NCBI GenBank assembly: GCA_903944895.1 | Contig: CAJATL010000314.1 | Span: 1-40,332, forward strand | DNA length: 40,332 nt | Direction of reading: 5' to 3' | Source of the DNA: an uncultured Bacteroidota bacterium | Lineage (GTDB): Bacteria; Bacteroidota; Bacteroidia; Bacteroidales; 4484-276 | Shown here: positions 8,809-17,433 of the stretch, piece after piece | How the letters are laid out: every line of letters begins with the position of its first letter | How positions within the stretch are numbered: position 1 is the first letter of the stretch | Made by a program: the position numbers and the translations under genes | The notes under the pieces: generated by a model | Seen by the model: the letters and a program-made list of their open reading frames with translations, nothing else | Databases searched by the model: none | What the model was told of the DNA's origin: nothing

Positions 8809-9219
8809 TTATTCTTCCGGTAATTGTTCAAATACATCAGTAACGAGTGAAATCAATTGACTTGTGATGGTTTTGCAATTAAAATTGATTAACAATCCTT
8901 TTGGTTTTCCTGTCAGCTTTAAATACGATAGAAGCTGTGCTTCATACAACGGTATCATCTGCTCAACAGCTTTATTTTCGACAATAATCAAATCATTTAC
9001 AAGCATATCAAGTTTTAAAATATTGCCTAAATCTTTTCCTTTATAGTTTATCGGGACGAAAATCTGAGATTTTACCGATAATCCTGCATTTGTCAATTCT
9101 TCAATAAAACACAATTCATAAACCGATTCCAGCAAACCTGGGCCAAGATTTTTGTGTACCTCAATGGCACAACCAATAGTTTTGTACGAAAGTTCCTGTA
9201 TGTGTTTTTGTGTAAGCAT
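8809..9219 (-). CDS. GxxExxY family protein
   Basis: The protein is 136 aa from the ATG at 9219; a GTG 18 bases upstream would add six residues but lies inside the flanking repeat, so I prefer the ATG. The defining motif is G28-LL-E31-SV-Y34, preceded by AIEVHKNLGPG, and a later VENK segment fits the PD-(D/E)XK-like fold proposed for this family. The family is abundant in Bacteroidota, its function is not established, and no CIS role is known. The gene is in the same orientation as the CIS genes but interrupts them, between the fibre-like gene and the large baseplate gene. Direct repeats on both sides suggest that it arrived as a small cassette. Confidence 0.9.
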   Translation of the reverse strand: MLTQKHIQELSYKTIGCAIEVHKNLGPGLLESVYELCFIEELTNAGLSVKSQIFVPINYKGKDLGNILKLDMLVNDLIIVENKAVEQMIPLYEAQLLSYLKLTGKPKGLLINFNCKTITSQLISLVTDVFEQLPEE

Positions 9220-9230
9220 TTTATTAAAAA

Positions 9231-9433
9231 TTACCACAGAGGCACAGAGGCACGGAGGCCACGGAGAAAAATATCAAATATCAAAACCCAAAACCCAAAT
9301 TTACCACGAACCTGCCTGCTGCAGGCAGGGGCACGGAGGCCTTGGAGGTCAATTTTTTGAAATTTATTATTTTATTTTTTTATCTTCATTTATCTCTGTG
9401 TTTCTTTGTGTCCTCTGTGTCTCCGTGTTTAAT
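9231..9433. repeat. Dispersed imperfect-palindrome repeat, copy 2 (upstream of the GxxExxY gene)
   Basis: It opens with TTACCACAGAGGCACAGAGG and closes with CTCTGTGTCTCCGTG. Bases 9359-9433 are the partner of the 75-bp direct repeat at 8724-8798. Inside it is a perfect small palindrome with arms CCTGCCTGC and GCAGGCAGG around a single T (about 9311-9329). A partial third copy of the 3' end follows at about 9451-9490. Confidence 0.8.
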
Positions 9434-9490
9434 TCCTGATTTCTTCAAATATTCTCTGTGTTTCTAAGTGTTCTCTGTGCCTCCGTGTTA

Positions 9491-10243
9491 AAATTATAAT
9501 AAAAGAAAGGGGAGCCGGACCGTTCAAAACAGGCGAAGGATGCCTTTTTTCAATAGATTACACCGCTGAATTGACGCATACTTTTCAAGTCAAACTTCTT
9601 CCGTTAATCAGTAAGTAAACCGAAAGCCCAGACAAGCAGTAAACCGACATGACTGAAACCAGATGTACCCGACTGCCTCACTTTTGTTGCTCTTCTTTAC
9701 TTCGCATTTGTACTACCTTCGACTCAACCTCCACTGCAAGCGGCTCCGTCTTTCGACAGATTTAAACACTGCCATCTGCCCACCTTTCAAAAAACAACCG
9801 CAGCGTTTTTCTAATCAGCCTTGCAACAATGGCAGCACCTCACCCACTTGCCGGCAGGATGCCTTTTTAAAATACACTAACACCGTTAAGAAAAAACACT
9901 TTCCAGATCAGAAACTGAACCAAATTGCATCTTACTTCTATTTACGACTCAACCTCATCTCTTTACTGTTTTATGAGGATGCCTTTTTTCAGTGTTATTT
10001 TGCCATGAATGATAAACTGTTACGATTTGCACAGGCTTGCGCCGGCATTACCGCACGATTGCTTACATCCCCTGGCACAACCTTCGGCCTAAAGCGTTCG
10101 TGTCCGTGTACTCCCCTTTCCATTAAACAAAGAACTTATTCTTATTTTTGGTTTATGATTTCAGATTTGTCAAGCACGTCTAATTATCTGGTTATCATCA
10201 ATCATCGATCCTATCCCGATAGCTATCGGGACTAAATCCCCAA
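9491..10243. other. About 750 bp without a convincing gene, repeat-containing
   Basis: The only long open frame here (9663-10235, plus) has no recognisable family, runs antisense to the surrounding operon and ends inside a palindromic repeat, so I do not call it. The word GGATGCCTTTTT occurs three times, beginning near 9538, 9858 and 9978, and two stretches near 9719 and 9945 share CGACTCAACCTC. These look like remnants of a dispersed repeat or a decayed element. Confidence 0.6.
10214..10231. repeat. 18-bp perfect palindrome TCCCGATAGCTATCGGGA, copy 1
   Basis: The same 18-bp perfect palindrome occurs at 37289-37306. This copy lies 12 bases beyond the stop codon of the fibre-like gene. It has no T-tract, so it is a short dispersed palindrome rather than a clear terminator, although it could act as an mRNA 3' end stabiliser. 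Confidence 0.85.
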
Positions 10244-11146
10244 TCATTTTTCCGGGTGGTTCATTCCTTTTCCTGGCTGAACCAACTCAAAAACCGGTTT
10301 ATATTTTTTTTGTTTCGAATCGCGATAATACCGCCGCCTGTAACCCAGCGAAAAAGTCTCCGAAAACGCGCCGTAAACCAGCTTTCCATCAACTGTGAGC
10401 ACAATCCGCAGTTTGAAATATTCGAACCGACGGTTGAAATAGGTCTTTTCCGGAACGGGATTTATGCCCTGGCCTTTTGGAATCCAGAAACCATCTTTGG
10501 TATTATTTGGGATGGGTTTGAACCACTTTACAGGCTCCATATCAATAAATTGCTTTTTGCCGGGTGTGCGGTCGAGTGCAAATTCGGTACGCCGGGCATT
10601 GTTATGTGAGCCTTTATCCAGGTTTTCGGTGTGTGCCCATTTTTTTGGTTTCAGGCGTGTGCGTTTCGATTTGTCTTTGTAAGTCTGTTTTATCCGGCTT
10701 TTGTAGCGGTAAAGCCAATAAGCAGGATTGAAATCCAGGAAACGTTTGTCGGTGCAGCCATCCCAAAAAGCATAAAGGCGGTCGGCGGTACACTCGATTT
10801 GGGGTTCCGGGATAAATATTTCGCGGGTTGCCGTTAAATCCCGCGTAAGCGAACGCCAGATTTTGCCGTCGTAGCCTTCAAAGTCGGTGCCTGTCCAGCG
10901 AATTACGCCTTCAAATTTGTCGTTGGCGTTGCCGATTTTTATGCCTCCCTGAACGTCGAGTTTGCTTTTAGGCTTTGTAACGCCTATTCCCACGCGTTTT
11001 TCGCTTTTCCCTTTGGGAACGACCACATAAATTTCGTCGTCGAGTTTATTGATGAACGAATCAATCAACTCCTTAAAATGTTCCTCGGTGGGGCGGTCAC
11101 CATCCTCAAAATAGGTTTTGATGTTTTGCCTTGTATTTTCGCTCAT
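10244..11146 (-). CDS. Putative CIS tail-fibre / receptor-binding-type protein
   Basis: This 300-aa protein has no family that I can name with certainty. Residues 52-67 read VGIGVTKPKSKLDVQG, closely like the 'GIGT..P..KLDV.G' motif that recurs in tail-fibre and trimeric surface proteins, and the segment that follows (IRWTGTDFEGYDGKIWRSL) is also fibre-like. The N-terminal 40 residues are acidic and helical and could dock to the baseplate. The C-terminal two-thirds is rich in Lys, Arg, Tyr and Trp. It is encoded 37 bases after the 1039-aa baseplate gene and before the interruption, a position compatible with a particle surface component. In Afp the fibre gene follows the second large baseplate gene, so the order differs here. 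Host- or target-binding is inferred. Confidence 0.6.
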   Translation of the reverse strand: MSENTRQNIKTYFEDGDRPTEEHFKELIDSFINKLDDEIYVVVPKGKSEKRVGIGVTKPKSKLDVQGGIKIGNANDKFEGVIRWTGTDFEGYDGKIWRSLTRDLTATREIFIPEPQIECTADRLYAFWDGCTDKRFLDFNPAYWLYRYKSRIKQTYKDKSKRTRLKPKKWAHTENLDKGSHNNARRTEFALDRTPGKKQFIDMEPVKWFKPIPNNTKDGFWIPKGQGINPVPEKTYFNRRFEYFKLRIVLTVDGKLVYGAFSETFSLGYRRRYYRDSKQKKYKPVFELVQPGKGMNHPEK

Positions 11147-11183
11147 AATGCTAACATTTTAATTTTGATAAACTTAATCTTTT

Positions 11184-14100
11184 TCATTTGCAGGAAAATT
11201 CGTTCCCGATAATCCCTATTTTATGGTCGCTGGCCGAAACCAGGATTGACCTTGATGTTTTTGGCTCGGCTTTGTCAACATCAAAAAGGCTGGCGCTGTC
11301 GCCAACGTAAAAATCGTCCAGAATTTCCATGCAGCCAATGCCCCAGTTTGGTTTAATGTGAACCATTCTGAAATCCATCAGAAAGTCAACATATTCGCGC
11401 TTTTCGATAAAATAATAGATGGCCGATTTGTAGATGATATTTCCAAAAACGATGTCTTTGCCTTCTTCAAAAGCCCAGGGCGACAGAAACTGCTTGATTT
11501 CATCGTTCAGTTTTATCAGGTAAAATCCAGGATCATAGCCTGGCTTGAACTTAACCTTAAAATCAACCTGGATTTCTTCGTAAATCGGATTTTGTACAAA
11601 AACCTCCACAAACGGTGAAACATAATCGGAAAAATATACTTTTATTTCGTGGAGCGTATTCCTGCTGGTCTTGGGCTGCAGCGGATTTACCGCATTTTTG
11701 TTCCTGATTTTTTCGATAACTACAATGGTGATATTCCCGGGAGCAATGTCGTTTTTATCGCTGGAATGGTTGAGCGCCTTCACTTTGTAAATATTCGGGA
11801 AATGGTTGAGCACCAAACGTTCGATATCCCAGATGGTAACTGCCCGGTTTTTATGCCGCAACCGTTCGCTAACCCTTGTGTAAAAAGGTGTTGGATAATT
11901 CATCCCTGCCTCAGGCATCTGGCCGCCGAAAGATGCAAACGGCTGTGTAATTTTCTTGATGTTTGCGTCCTGAACAAGCAATTTGCTGATGCTGCCTTTT
12001 GGCAATGCATCCTGATAATGTGCCGTATCATTTTCCTGATCAGTAAAAACAGCAGTTAATGCATGGGTGAATAGTCCGATAACCAGGTTAAGTCCCCGCA
12101 CATCGCCATCGAAGGAAGCCCGCAGCCAGTGCATTCCGGCAGGCATGATCAGGTTTTTATCTGTGGCTTCTTTAGGAATATTAAAAATGATGATCCCGGT
12201 TTTTAAAAAGCCATTGGTCGAATCTGAAATGATATCGTTTGGTTGAAAATCGAGCCAGCCATTTGCGCCCAGGAAACTCCAGCTTATTTGTTTTTCGTCT
12301 TCAATTTTATCAGTATCAGCGCTGTCTTCGGCAATCTGGAAAAGAATTGAAAGGTTTTGAGGAGGTTTTAAATCTTTTAAGCCAATATAAAAATACCCTT
12401 GTTTTAAAAATTGAGGAAACACCGGAATATCGTTTTCTTTACCTTTTTTTGCAATCTCTGCCTCACCAAAAGGTTCGATGTGGAAAAACCTGTTTCCTGC
12501 AGAAGTATCATTCCCGTTGACCTGGATCACCGATTCGCAGGTGTAATCCAGTGAAACATATTCCATTACCGGCGTGTAAGGCGGGTTTGGCAATGCCGGA
12601 GGTGCTGCATCCGGATGATCCATCAGCGCTTTGCTTACAATCACCGATTGTTTGGCATAAACTGCCGGAAACTCCTTATGCCCAAAATCCTGGCCAGCCA
12701 ATTCCATTTTCAAAAACCCTGATTTGGTCGAATTATCAAGTTTTGAAAACGAATTAAAATCATTGATTTGTTCAAAACCAAAATCAGTAACTTCGATATT
12801 ATGGCAATTTTCACCCGAATCCAATGTATAAATTGTACGCTCTTTTCTCCCCTTAACTCTGATTATTAACGCTTTCATTTCGAAAAGATTTCTGCTTTTA
12901 GCGTCCGCTACCTTTATCCAGGAGCCTTTATTGAGCGCGCTTAATAAGAATTTGAAGCCATCATTTACAAATGGTGAATCATAATTTGCATAATAATTTG
13001 TAAAGCCGTTTATATTTTCCGGAAGATCTTTCCACTTGTAATTCAGTTTTAAAGCCGTAAGTTTTTTACTAAAAACTTCATTACTTCCCACATAAAAAGC
13101 GGCCCCCTTTGCGGGGAAGGCACCGAATGGCTGGAACGGTTTTTCGCAGTCGAGTTTACCCAGGTCGTTTTGTAAAAGCAGATTTTTAACCCCATTTACT
13201 GTTACGTTTATCGTGATTTCATCGAAACGCAGCGAACGCAGCCAGTGGTAAGGATTTTTCGCCAGATTATTATTTACTAGGATTTTAAGAACAGGTTGCA
13301 AGGTTTCAAAAGTTGCCTTGTGGATTTTCTTGTCAAAAGCCACGATTGGCGACTGGTCAACTCCGGCAACGATAGTAAGATTTAAATTCTGATTTGCAGC
13401 ATCGTAAACCAGGCCAACATTCATCGCGGTTGTCCAGTCTTTTTCGGCACTGGCAAAGGCAAGCAGAGAATTACCCAAATCCCTTGCAAGCAGTGTATTC
13501 AGCTTCAAACCGCTACTGTCGGCAAGTTCGCTAAGATGCAGTTTGATGAAGATGGTTCTTTCGCCTTCTTTAAGCCAGAATGCTGGTGAAGCAATAGCAA
13601 AACCTATGGTACCATCAATCATGCTTCGCTTATCGGGCGATAAACCGGATTGAGGCGTTCCAAAGGCCGGCCATTTGGGTTCATTCCCTTCAAGTGCTTT
13701 ACCTTGTCCATTTGCGGAATTGGTCACTGGAGCAGCGTAAATGGCATGTTGCCTTTCATTATCCACAAAAACCGATTTCAAGCTGTCAATGCTGGTTTTG
13801 TTGAGCACAATTTCCCGCTCGGATTCATAAACCAGCATTTTGCCGGAGTTATCCTTGCCGGCGATAAATCTGGTGCCTTTATCTAATTTGTATTGAGAAA
13901 CATTTTTGGCCGTTTCGATAATCAGATGAACCTTGTCGGGAACGGCGCCCCGCTGCTGAATTTGAAGAAATTGCTGATAATAAAAATCCAGATGCCGCTT
14001 ACTAATTTCGTTGAGATGGTTGCGGGCTTCATCGAAAAGTTTAAGGAAGGTAAGCATGAGTGCGATATGTGGCTCGTTATCGCGGCTGAAATCTGCAAAA

Positions 14101-14303
14101 AATGCCTGCCAGTCGCCTTCTTTTTGGTTTTTGCGGTTATAAAACTGAACCTGGGCAGCAAAATTCTGGATAAGTCTCAAAAGGTCGCCGGTTGATTTTT
14201 CATCAATTTTCACAAAAGACGGATCAAACGCCGCAGGCAACCGGTTAAACTGGTTAGTCCCGTCGCGTTTCAAAATATGCCGCTGATGTGTAATGCAACC
14301 CAT
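11184..14303 (-). CDS. Large CIS baseplate wedge protein (Afp11/Pvc11-like, J-type)
   Basis: This 1039-aa protein begins with a long helical region (LLRLIQNFAAQVQFYNRKNQ) followed by DFYYQQFLQIQQRGAVPDKVHL and TKGTRF-like beta segments (YKLDKGTRFIAG). This is the characteristic N-terminus of the eCIS baseplate proteins related to gp6/J wedge proteins. The C-terminal third contains RVSERLRHKNRAVTIWDIERLVLNHFP split over a beta-sandwich region typical of J-like proteins. It should pair with the 1010-aa protein to form the baseplate wedge around the spike. Its ATG directly follows the TAA of the gp25 gene with no intervening base, so the two are probably translationally coupled. No signal peptide is present. 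Confidence 0.87.
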   Translation of the reverse strand: MGCITHQRHILKRDGTNQFNRLPAAFDPSFVKIDEKSTGDLLRLIQNFAAQVQFYNRKNQKEGDWQAFFADFSRDNEPHIALMLTFLKLFDEARNHLNEISKRHLDFYYQQFLQIQQRGAVPDKVHLIIETAKNVSQYKLDKGTRFIAGKDNSGKMLVYESEREIVLNKTSIDSLKSVFVDNERQHAIYAAPVTNSANGQGKALEGNEPKWPAFGTPQSGLSPDKRSMIDGTIGFAIASPAFWLKEGERTIFIKLHLSELADSSGLKLNTLLARDLGNSLLAFASAEKDWTTAMNVGLVYDAANQNLNLTIVAGVDQSPIVAFDKKIHKATFETLQPVLKILVNNNLAKNPYHWLRSLRFDEITINVTVNGVKNLLLQNDLGKLDCEKPFQPFGAFPAKGAAFYVGSNEVFSKKLTALKLNYKWKDLPENINGFTNYYANYDSPFVNDGFKFLLSALNKGSWIKVADAKSRNLFEMKALIIRVKGRKERTIYTLDSGENCHNIEVTDFGFEQINDFNSFSKLDNSTKSGFLKMELAGQDFGHKEFPAVYAKQSVIVSKALMDHPDAAPPALPNPPYTPVMEYVSLDYTCESVIQVNGNDTSAGNRFFHIEPFGEAEIAKKGKENDIPVFPQFLKQGYFYIGLKDLKPPQNLSILFQIAEDSADTDKIEDEKQISWSFLGANGWLDFQPNDIISDSTNGFLKTGIIIFNIPKEATDKNLIMPAGMHWLRASFDGDVRGLNLVIGLFTHALTAVFTDQENDTAHYQDALPKGSISKLLVQDANIKKITQPFASFGGQMPEAGMNYPTPFYTRVSERLRHKNRAVTIWDIERLVLNHFPNIYKVKALNHSSDKNDIAPGNITIVVIEKIRNKNAVNPLQPKTSRNTLHEIKVYFSDYVSPFVEVFVQNPIYEEIQVDFKVKFKPGYDPGFYLIKLNDEIKQFLSPWAFEEGKDIVFGNIIYKSAIYYFIEKREYVDFLMDFRMVHIKPNWGIGCMEILDDFYVGDSASLFDVDKAEPKTSRSILVSASDHKIGIIGNEFSCK

Positions 14304-14705
14304 TTATTGTTTTTTAATCAGATAAACAAAATTGTACCTCGAATTGGTGGTTCTGATCACGTAATCAACCACCAGGCGCACTTCCCCCGAAAAACCGGAA
14401 GTTTCCAAAATTTCAACTTTATCCGCCGTAATCCTTGGTTCGTGGTATAAAATGGCGGTTTTAACCACATCTTCCATGTAACTTTTTAAAGAAGCATCCA
14501 ACGGCTCAAACAACAGCCTGTCGAGGTTGCAGCCATAATCGGGCTGCATCACCCTTTCGCCGGGGCGGGTGCTCAACAAAATTTCAAGGCTTCTTTCGAT
14601 GTCTTCACGCCCGAAAGTCATTTCGACCTTTCGGGAGATTCTATCGAAAGCCGGTGGAAAAGACCAGCCGTTGCCCAAAAATGCTATGTTTTTGTCGTCG
14701 TTCAT
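14304..14705 (-). CDS. GPW/gp25 family baseplate protein (Afp9-like)
   Basis: This 133-aa protein carries the gp25 hallmark LLSTRPGERVMQPDYGCNLD (residues 43-62). Proteins of this family sit at the inner baseplate and start sheath polymerisation in phages, type VI systems and eCIS. Its length is normal for the family. The ribosome binding site is a strong GGAGGA, which is also the last two glycine codons of the PAAR gene just upstream, and TAA and ATG of the two genes are adjacent. This arrangement predicts tight stoichiometric coupling of the tip and the baseplate. Its stop codon is likewise adjacent to the start of the 1039-aa baseplate gene. Confidence 0.95.
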   Translation of the reverse strand: MNDDKNIAFLGNGWSFPPAFDRISRKVEMTFGREDIERSLEILLSTRPGERVMQPDYGCNLDRLLFEPLDASLKSYMEDVVKTAILYHEPRITADKVEILETSGFSGEVRLVVDYVIRTTNSRYNFVYLIKKQ

Positions 14706-15005
14706 TTATCCTCCAATCATTACTGTTGGAAAACCAGCAGCTATATTTCCACCATGAGCCGTTAAATCACCCTGCCGCACTGCAGGTTTTCCTCCAAAGA
14801 ATACCGTGGCCGAACCTTTTGAAATGCTGTCGGGAGGCCCGGTACAAACGGCCATATCACCAATTACGGCAGCCGGCATCCCGCCAATCATCACAGTCGG
14901 GCATCCGGGTCCTGAAATAGGTCCTCCCACATGCGGGATTGGCACCACCGCCGGTGTTTGCATCGGGCAAACGTGCATATCTCCAACTCTTGCTGCTGCT
15001 GGCAT
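14706..15005 (-). CDS. PAAR-domain spike tip protein (Afp10-like)
   Basis: This 99-aa protein is a stand-alone PAAR domain that should cap the VgrG-like spike. Three internal repeats end in PTVMIGG (36-42), ATVFFGG (66-72) and PTVMIGG (93-99). Candidate metal-binding residues are H11, C13, H25, C54 and H84. It has no extra effector domain, unlike many type VI PAAR proteins. Its start is two bases after the stop of the spike gene, and its last codons provide the Shine-Dalgarno sequence for gp25. The glycine-rich composition is normal for the family. Confidence 0.95.
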   Translation of the reverse strand: MPAAARVGDMHVCPMQTPAVVPIPHVGGPISGPGCPTVMIGGMPAAVIGDMAVCTGPPDSISKGSATVFFGGKPAVRQGDLTAHGGNIAAGFPTVMIGG

Positions 15006-15007
15006 TT

Positions 15008-16762
15008 TTAATTTATTTGAACTATTGAACCTTTGATAACCATTGTTCCTGAACTTTTTGCCTCAACTCCAGCGCTACCTTCAATTTTCAATTGTGCTGA
15101 GGCTTTTTGCGTGATATTAATCCCATCAAAGGTCACATTTCCGTTGGTGGCTTTAATAATGACATCCTTGCCGCTTTCGAGGGTGATTCCATCGGAATTC
15201 ATTTTTATTTTGTTCCTGTTGGTATCTTCGAGCAGGATTTCTTTTTGATCTTCATCGAGATGGAAAACAAAACCTGCAGGGGTCGAAATCTCAACGGATT
15301 TCTTATCATCATCAAAAGAAATTTTCATCCCGCTTCGGGTGACCATCGCTTTTTGATTGTTGCTGTCGGTGGCTGCAAAAGGCGCTGGTTTTACGCTGCT
15401 GTGCAACATCCCGAGAATTACCGGATTTCGTGGGTCTTCATTCATAAAACCAACGATGACCTCATCACCAATTTCGGGCATAAACATAAAACCGCGGTTG
15501 TTGCCGGCATCGGGCAATGCTATTCTCGCCCAAAGGCCTTCATCATTTGGATTTATTGCCGGCAGTTTTACTTTAATGCGAAATTCACTTTTTGGGTCAT
15601 TTTCAAGAACTGTCACAACGCCTGCCTGCAATCCGTGAACCGAAGGAATCAGGCCTGAAGCGGGCATTTGTTGCAGCGTTTCTTTAAAATTCTGTGCAAA
15701 TGTTTCAAATTTTAATCCATAAACCAGGCGTGTGTTCCAGTCGCCATCTGCGATTTCGTGCCGCACTGCTGTTATGATTGCGTTCCCGTTGAAACGGTTG
15801 CCCAAACCCTGTAATTCGACAACCTGACCAGGTTTTAAATCAGGAATTCCCTGGATTTTTATCCGGCCAACATTCCTGGCAAGGCGGCTTCTGTTGAGCA
15901 TTGCATCCGACCAGGCTTTCAGCTCGGCATCAGTAATCTGGCCTGAATGTCGTAACATCAGAAAATCCAGACCGGCAACATTTGCCAGTTCATCACTCGT
16001 TAAATTTCCGGGATCTGGAATTGCCTGACTTTGGCCTTCCATTTCAATCATTTCCTGACCGGCGCTGTCCCATGATTCAGCTTTTATGCCTTTGAACTGA
16101 TTTCTCGAATCAATCTCTGCTTCAAATCCGAGGATGGAAGCGCCGTATGATAGAGGCATGACTGCAGACTGTGCGGGATCTAATTTTTTAACCTCAACGT
16201 GTCCGTCATCAACCATAACAAACAAGCTGTTCATCTCGGCGCGCAGGTTGATAAAATCCCAGTCGGAAACATTGTATTGGATTATTTTTTCGTGGATGGC
16301 TGTGGTTGGGTCAACATCATTTGTCAAACCATAATTCGCCACAATACCTGAGATAATATCGCTGTCGGAACTTTCGTCAAAACTCTTGTTATTCCTGCCA
16401 ATGCTCATTTTATAAGCCTCGTCTCTGCATTCGATAATTAAAACTGACGACTGCGAATCGCTGACTTTTATCCCGTGTTTTATGATGATGCCTTTGAAAA
16501 TGGTTTCTTCTGACAGTGCATAGCCGGCCTGTATTTCGATGGCTTTTCCAGGAATAAAACCGGCAGAACTGCTCACCTCAAAATCCTGCAACGCCGGGTC
16601 ACCATCGGCAATAATCAATTTTGCCGACGGAATACGGTTTACCTCACGCATAACATCAACCTGCAGAATGCGGTAGTCGCTGCTGACAGCCTGCCCGTCA
16701 ATCTTCACCGTAAAGGTTACCAGACCGGTATTTAATGTGCTATTTGGTAAAATAGAAACCAT
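15008..16762 (-). CDS. VgrG-like central spike protein (Afp8-like)
   Basis: This 584-aa protein combines a gp27-like hub (about residues 1-350), a gp5-type OB-fold (about 375-455) and a C-terminal beta-helix needle (about 480-584) made of short alternating strands. The OB-fold segment includes the classic FMPEIGDEVIVGFMNEDPRN (427-446) followed by PVILGML. It forms the trimeric spike at the base of the tube and is topped by the PAAR protein. The length is normal for an eCIS spike. No catalytic extension is visible beyond the needle. It is encoded five bases after the LysM protein gene, with the ribosome-binding sequence overlapping that gene's TGA. Confidence 0.95.
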   Translation of the reverse strand: MVSILPNSTLNTGLVTFTVKIDGQAVSSDYRILQVDVMREVNRIPSAKLIIADGDPALQDFEVSSSAGFIPGKAIEIQAGYALSEETIFKGIIIKHGIKVSDSQSSVLIIECRDEAYKMSIGRNNKSFDESSDSDIISGIVANYGLTNDVDPTTAIHEKIIQYNVSDWDFINLRAEMNSLFVMVDDGHVEVKKLDPAQSAVMPLSYGASILGFEAEIDSRNQFKGIKAESWDSAGQEMIEMEGQSQAIPDPGNLTSDELANVAGLDFLMLRHSGQITDAELKAWSDAMLNRSRLARNVGRIKIQGIPDLKPGQVVELQGLGNRFNGNAIITAVRHEIADGDWNTRLVYGLKFETFAQNFKETLQQMPASGLIPSVHGLQAGVVTVLENDPKSEFRIKVKLPAINPNDEGLWARIALPDAGNNRGFMFMPEIGDEVIVGFMNEDPRNPVILGMLHSSVKPAPFAATDSNNQKAMVTRSGMKISFDDDKKSVEISTPAGFVFHLDEDQKEILLEDTNRNKIKMNSDGITLESGKDVIIKATNGNVTFDGINITQKASAQLKIEGSAGVEAKSSGTMVIKGSIVQIN

Positions 16763-16767
16763 TCGCC

Positions 16768-17433
16768 TCAGGTGATTAATGGTGGAAAAAATATTTCGTC
16801 GCCGACTTTTAGATTCCTGAAATCGTCGAGCTGGTTAACCCGCGCAACTTCTGTATAATATGATGAATCGCCGTAAATCTGATAGGTGAGCAAGGGCAAA
16901 GTATCGCCTTCGCGAACAACCCTGACGTGCGTAAGGTCGGGTGAAGCACGGTTGGCCAGAAGACTTTCGAGCTTGTTTTCGGTGTGTTCGAGAAAAGTTG
17001 CCGAAATGGTAGCACGAAGCGGGGTGCCATCCTGCCTGAACAATTCGTATTTGATGTTCATCGTCGAAAGCACACATTTTGCGATGAATGTGCCCCAGTT
17101 GATGATCAAAAAATGTGGCCGGTGGATTTCTCCAAAATATCCAACGACATATTTAAAGAGCAAAATATCAGCAAAAACCTCCCGTTTTTCTCCGGATGCA
17201 CCTGTCCCGTCAATCAAAAAATCGAATCTGAAAACCTGGGTTTCGATATTCCTGAACCTGGGCTCGCTGGATGTGTGGCCAGGCACAGAGGCCTGATCGT
17301 AAACCACGCGGTGGCTCACCGAAAAAGTCTCAGGATTGAACATAGCAGGATACAAACCAACCGGAGGTCCTCCCATTTCAAATTTTGAGGTTGCAAAAGC
17401 AAGTATTTTCAGTCGTCCGATTAAATCAGGCAT
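16768..17433 (-). CDS. LysM-domain CIS tail protein (Afp7-like)
   Basis: This 221-aa protein ends in a LysM module (about 170-218) with the typical start VREGDTLPLLTYQIYGDSSY and end LKVGDEIFFPP. The N-terminal part has FNPETFSVSHRVVYDQ (32-47), the family hallmark of the tail/baseplate protein that bridges the tube initiator and the spike. In related phages (gp53-like proteins) and in eCIS the LysM domain is structural rather than a cell-wall binder. The ATG abuts the TAA of the DUF5908 gene. There is no signal peptide. Confidence 0.92.
   Translation of the reverse strand: MPDLIGRLKILAFATSKFEMGGPPVGLYPAMFNPETFSVSHRVVYDQASVPGHTSSEPRFRNIETQVFRFDFLIDGTGASGEKREVFADILLFKYVVGYFGEIHRPHFLIINWGTFIAKCVLSTMNIKYELFRQDGTPLRATISATFLEHTENKLESLLANRASPDLTHVRVVREGDTLPLLTYQIYGDSSYYTEVARVNQLDDFRNLKVGDEIFFPPLIT

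Noticed and set aside
9231-9237. GTG start for the GxxExxY gene at 9237
   Set aside because: The codon lies inside the flanking repeat; the ATG at 9219 gives the conserved N-terminus.
9663-10235. 190-residue plus-strand open frame in the CIS interruption
   Set aside because: It is antisense to the operon, has odd repetitive composition, shares repeated words with non-coding DNA and ends by reading through the 18-bp palindrome.
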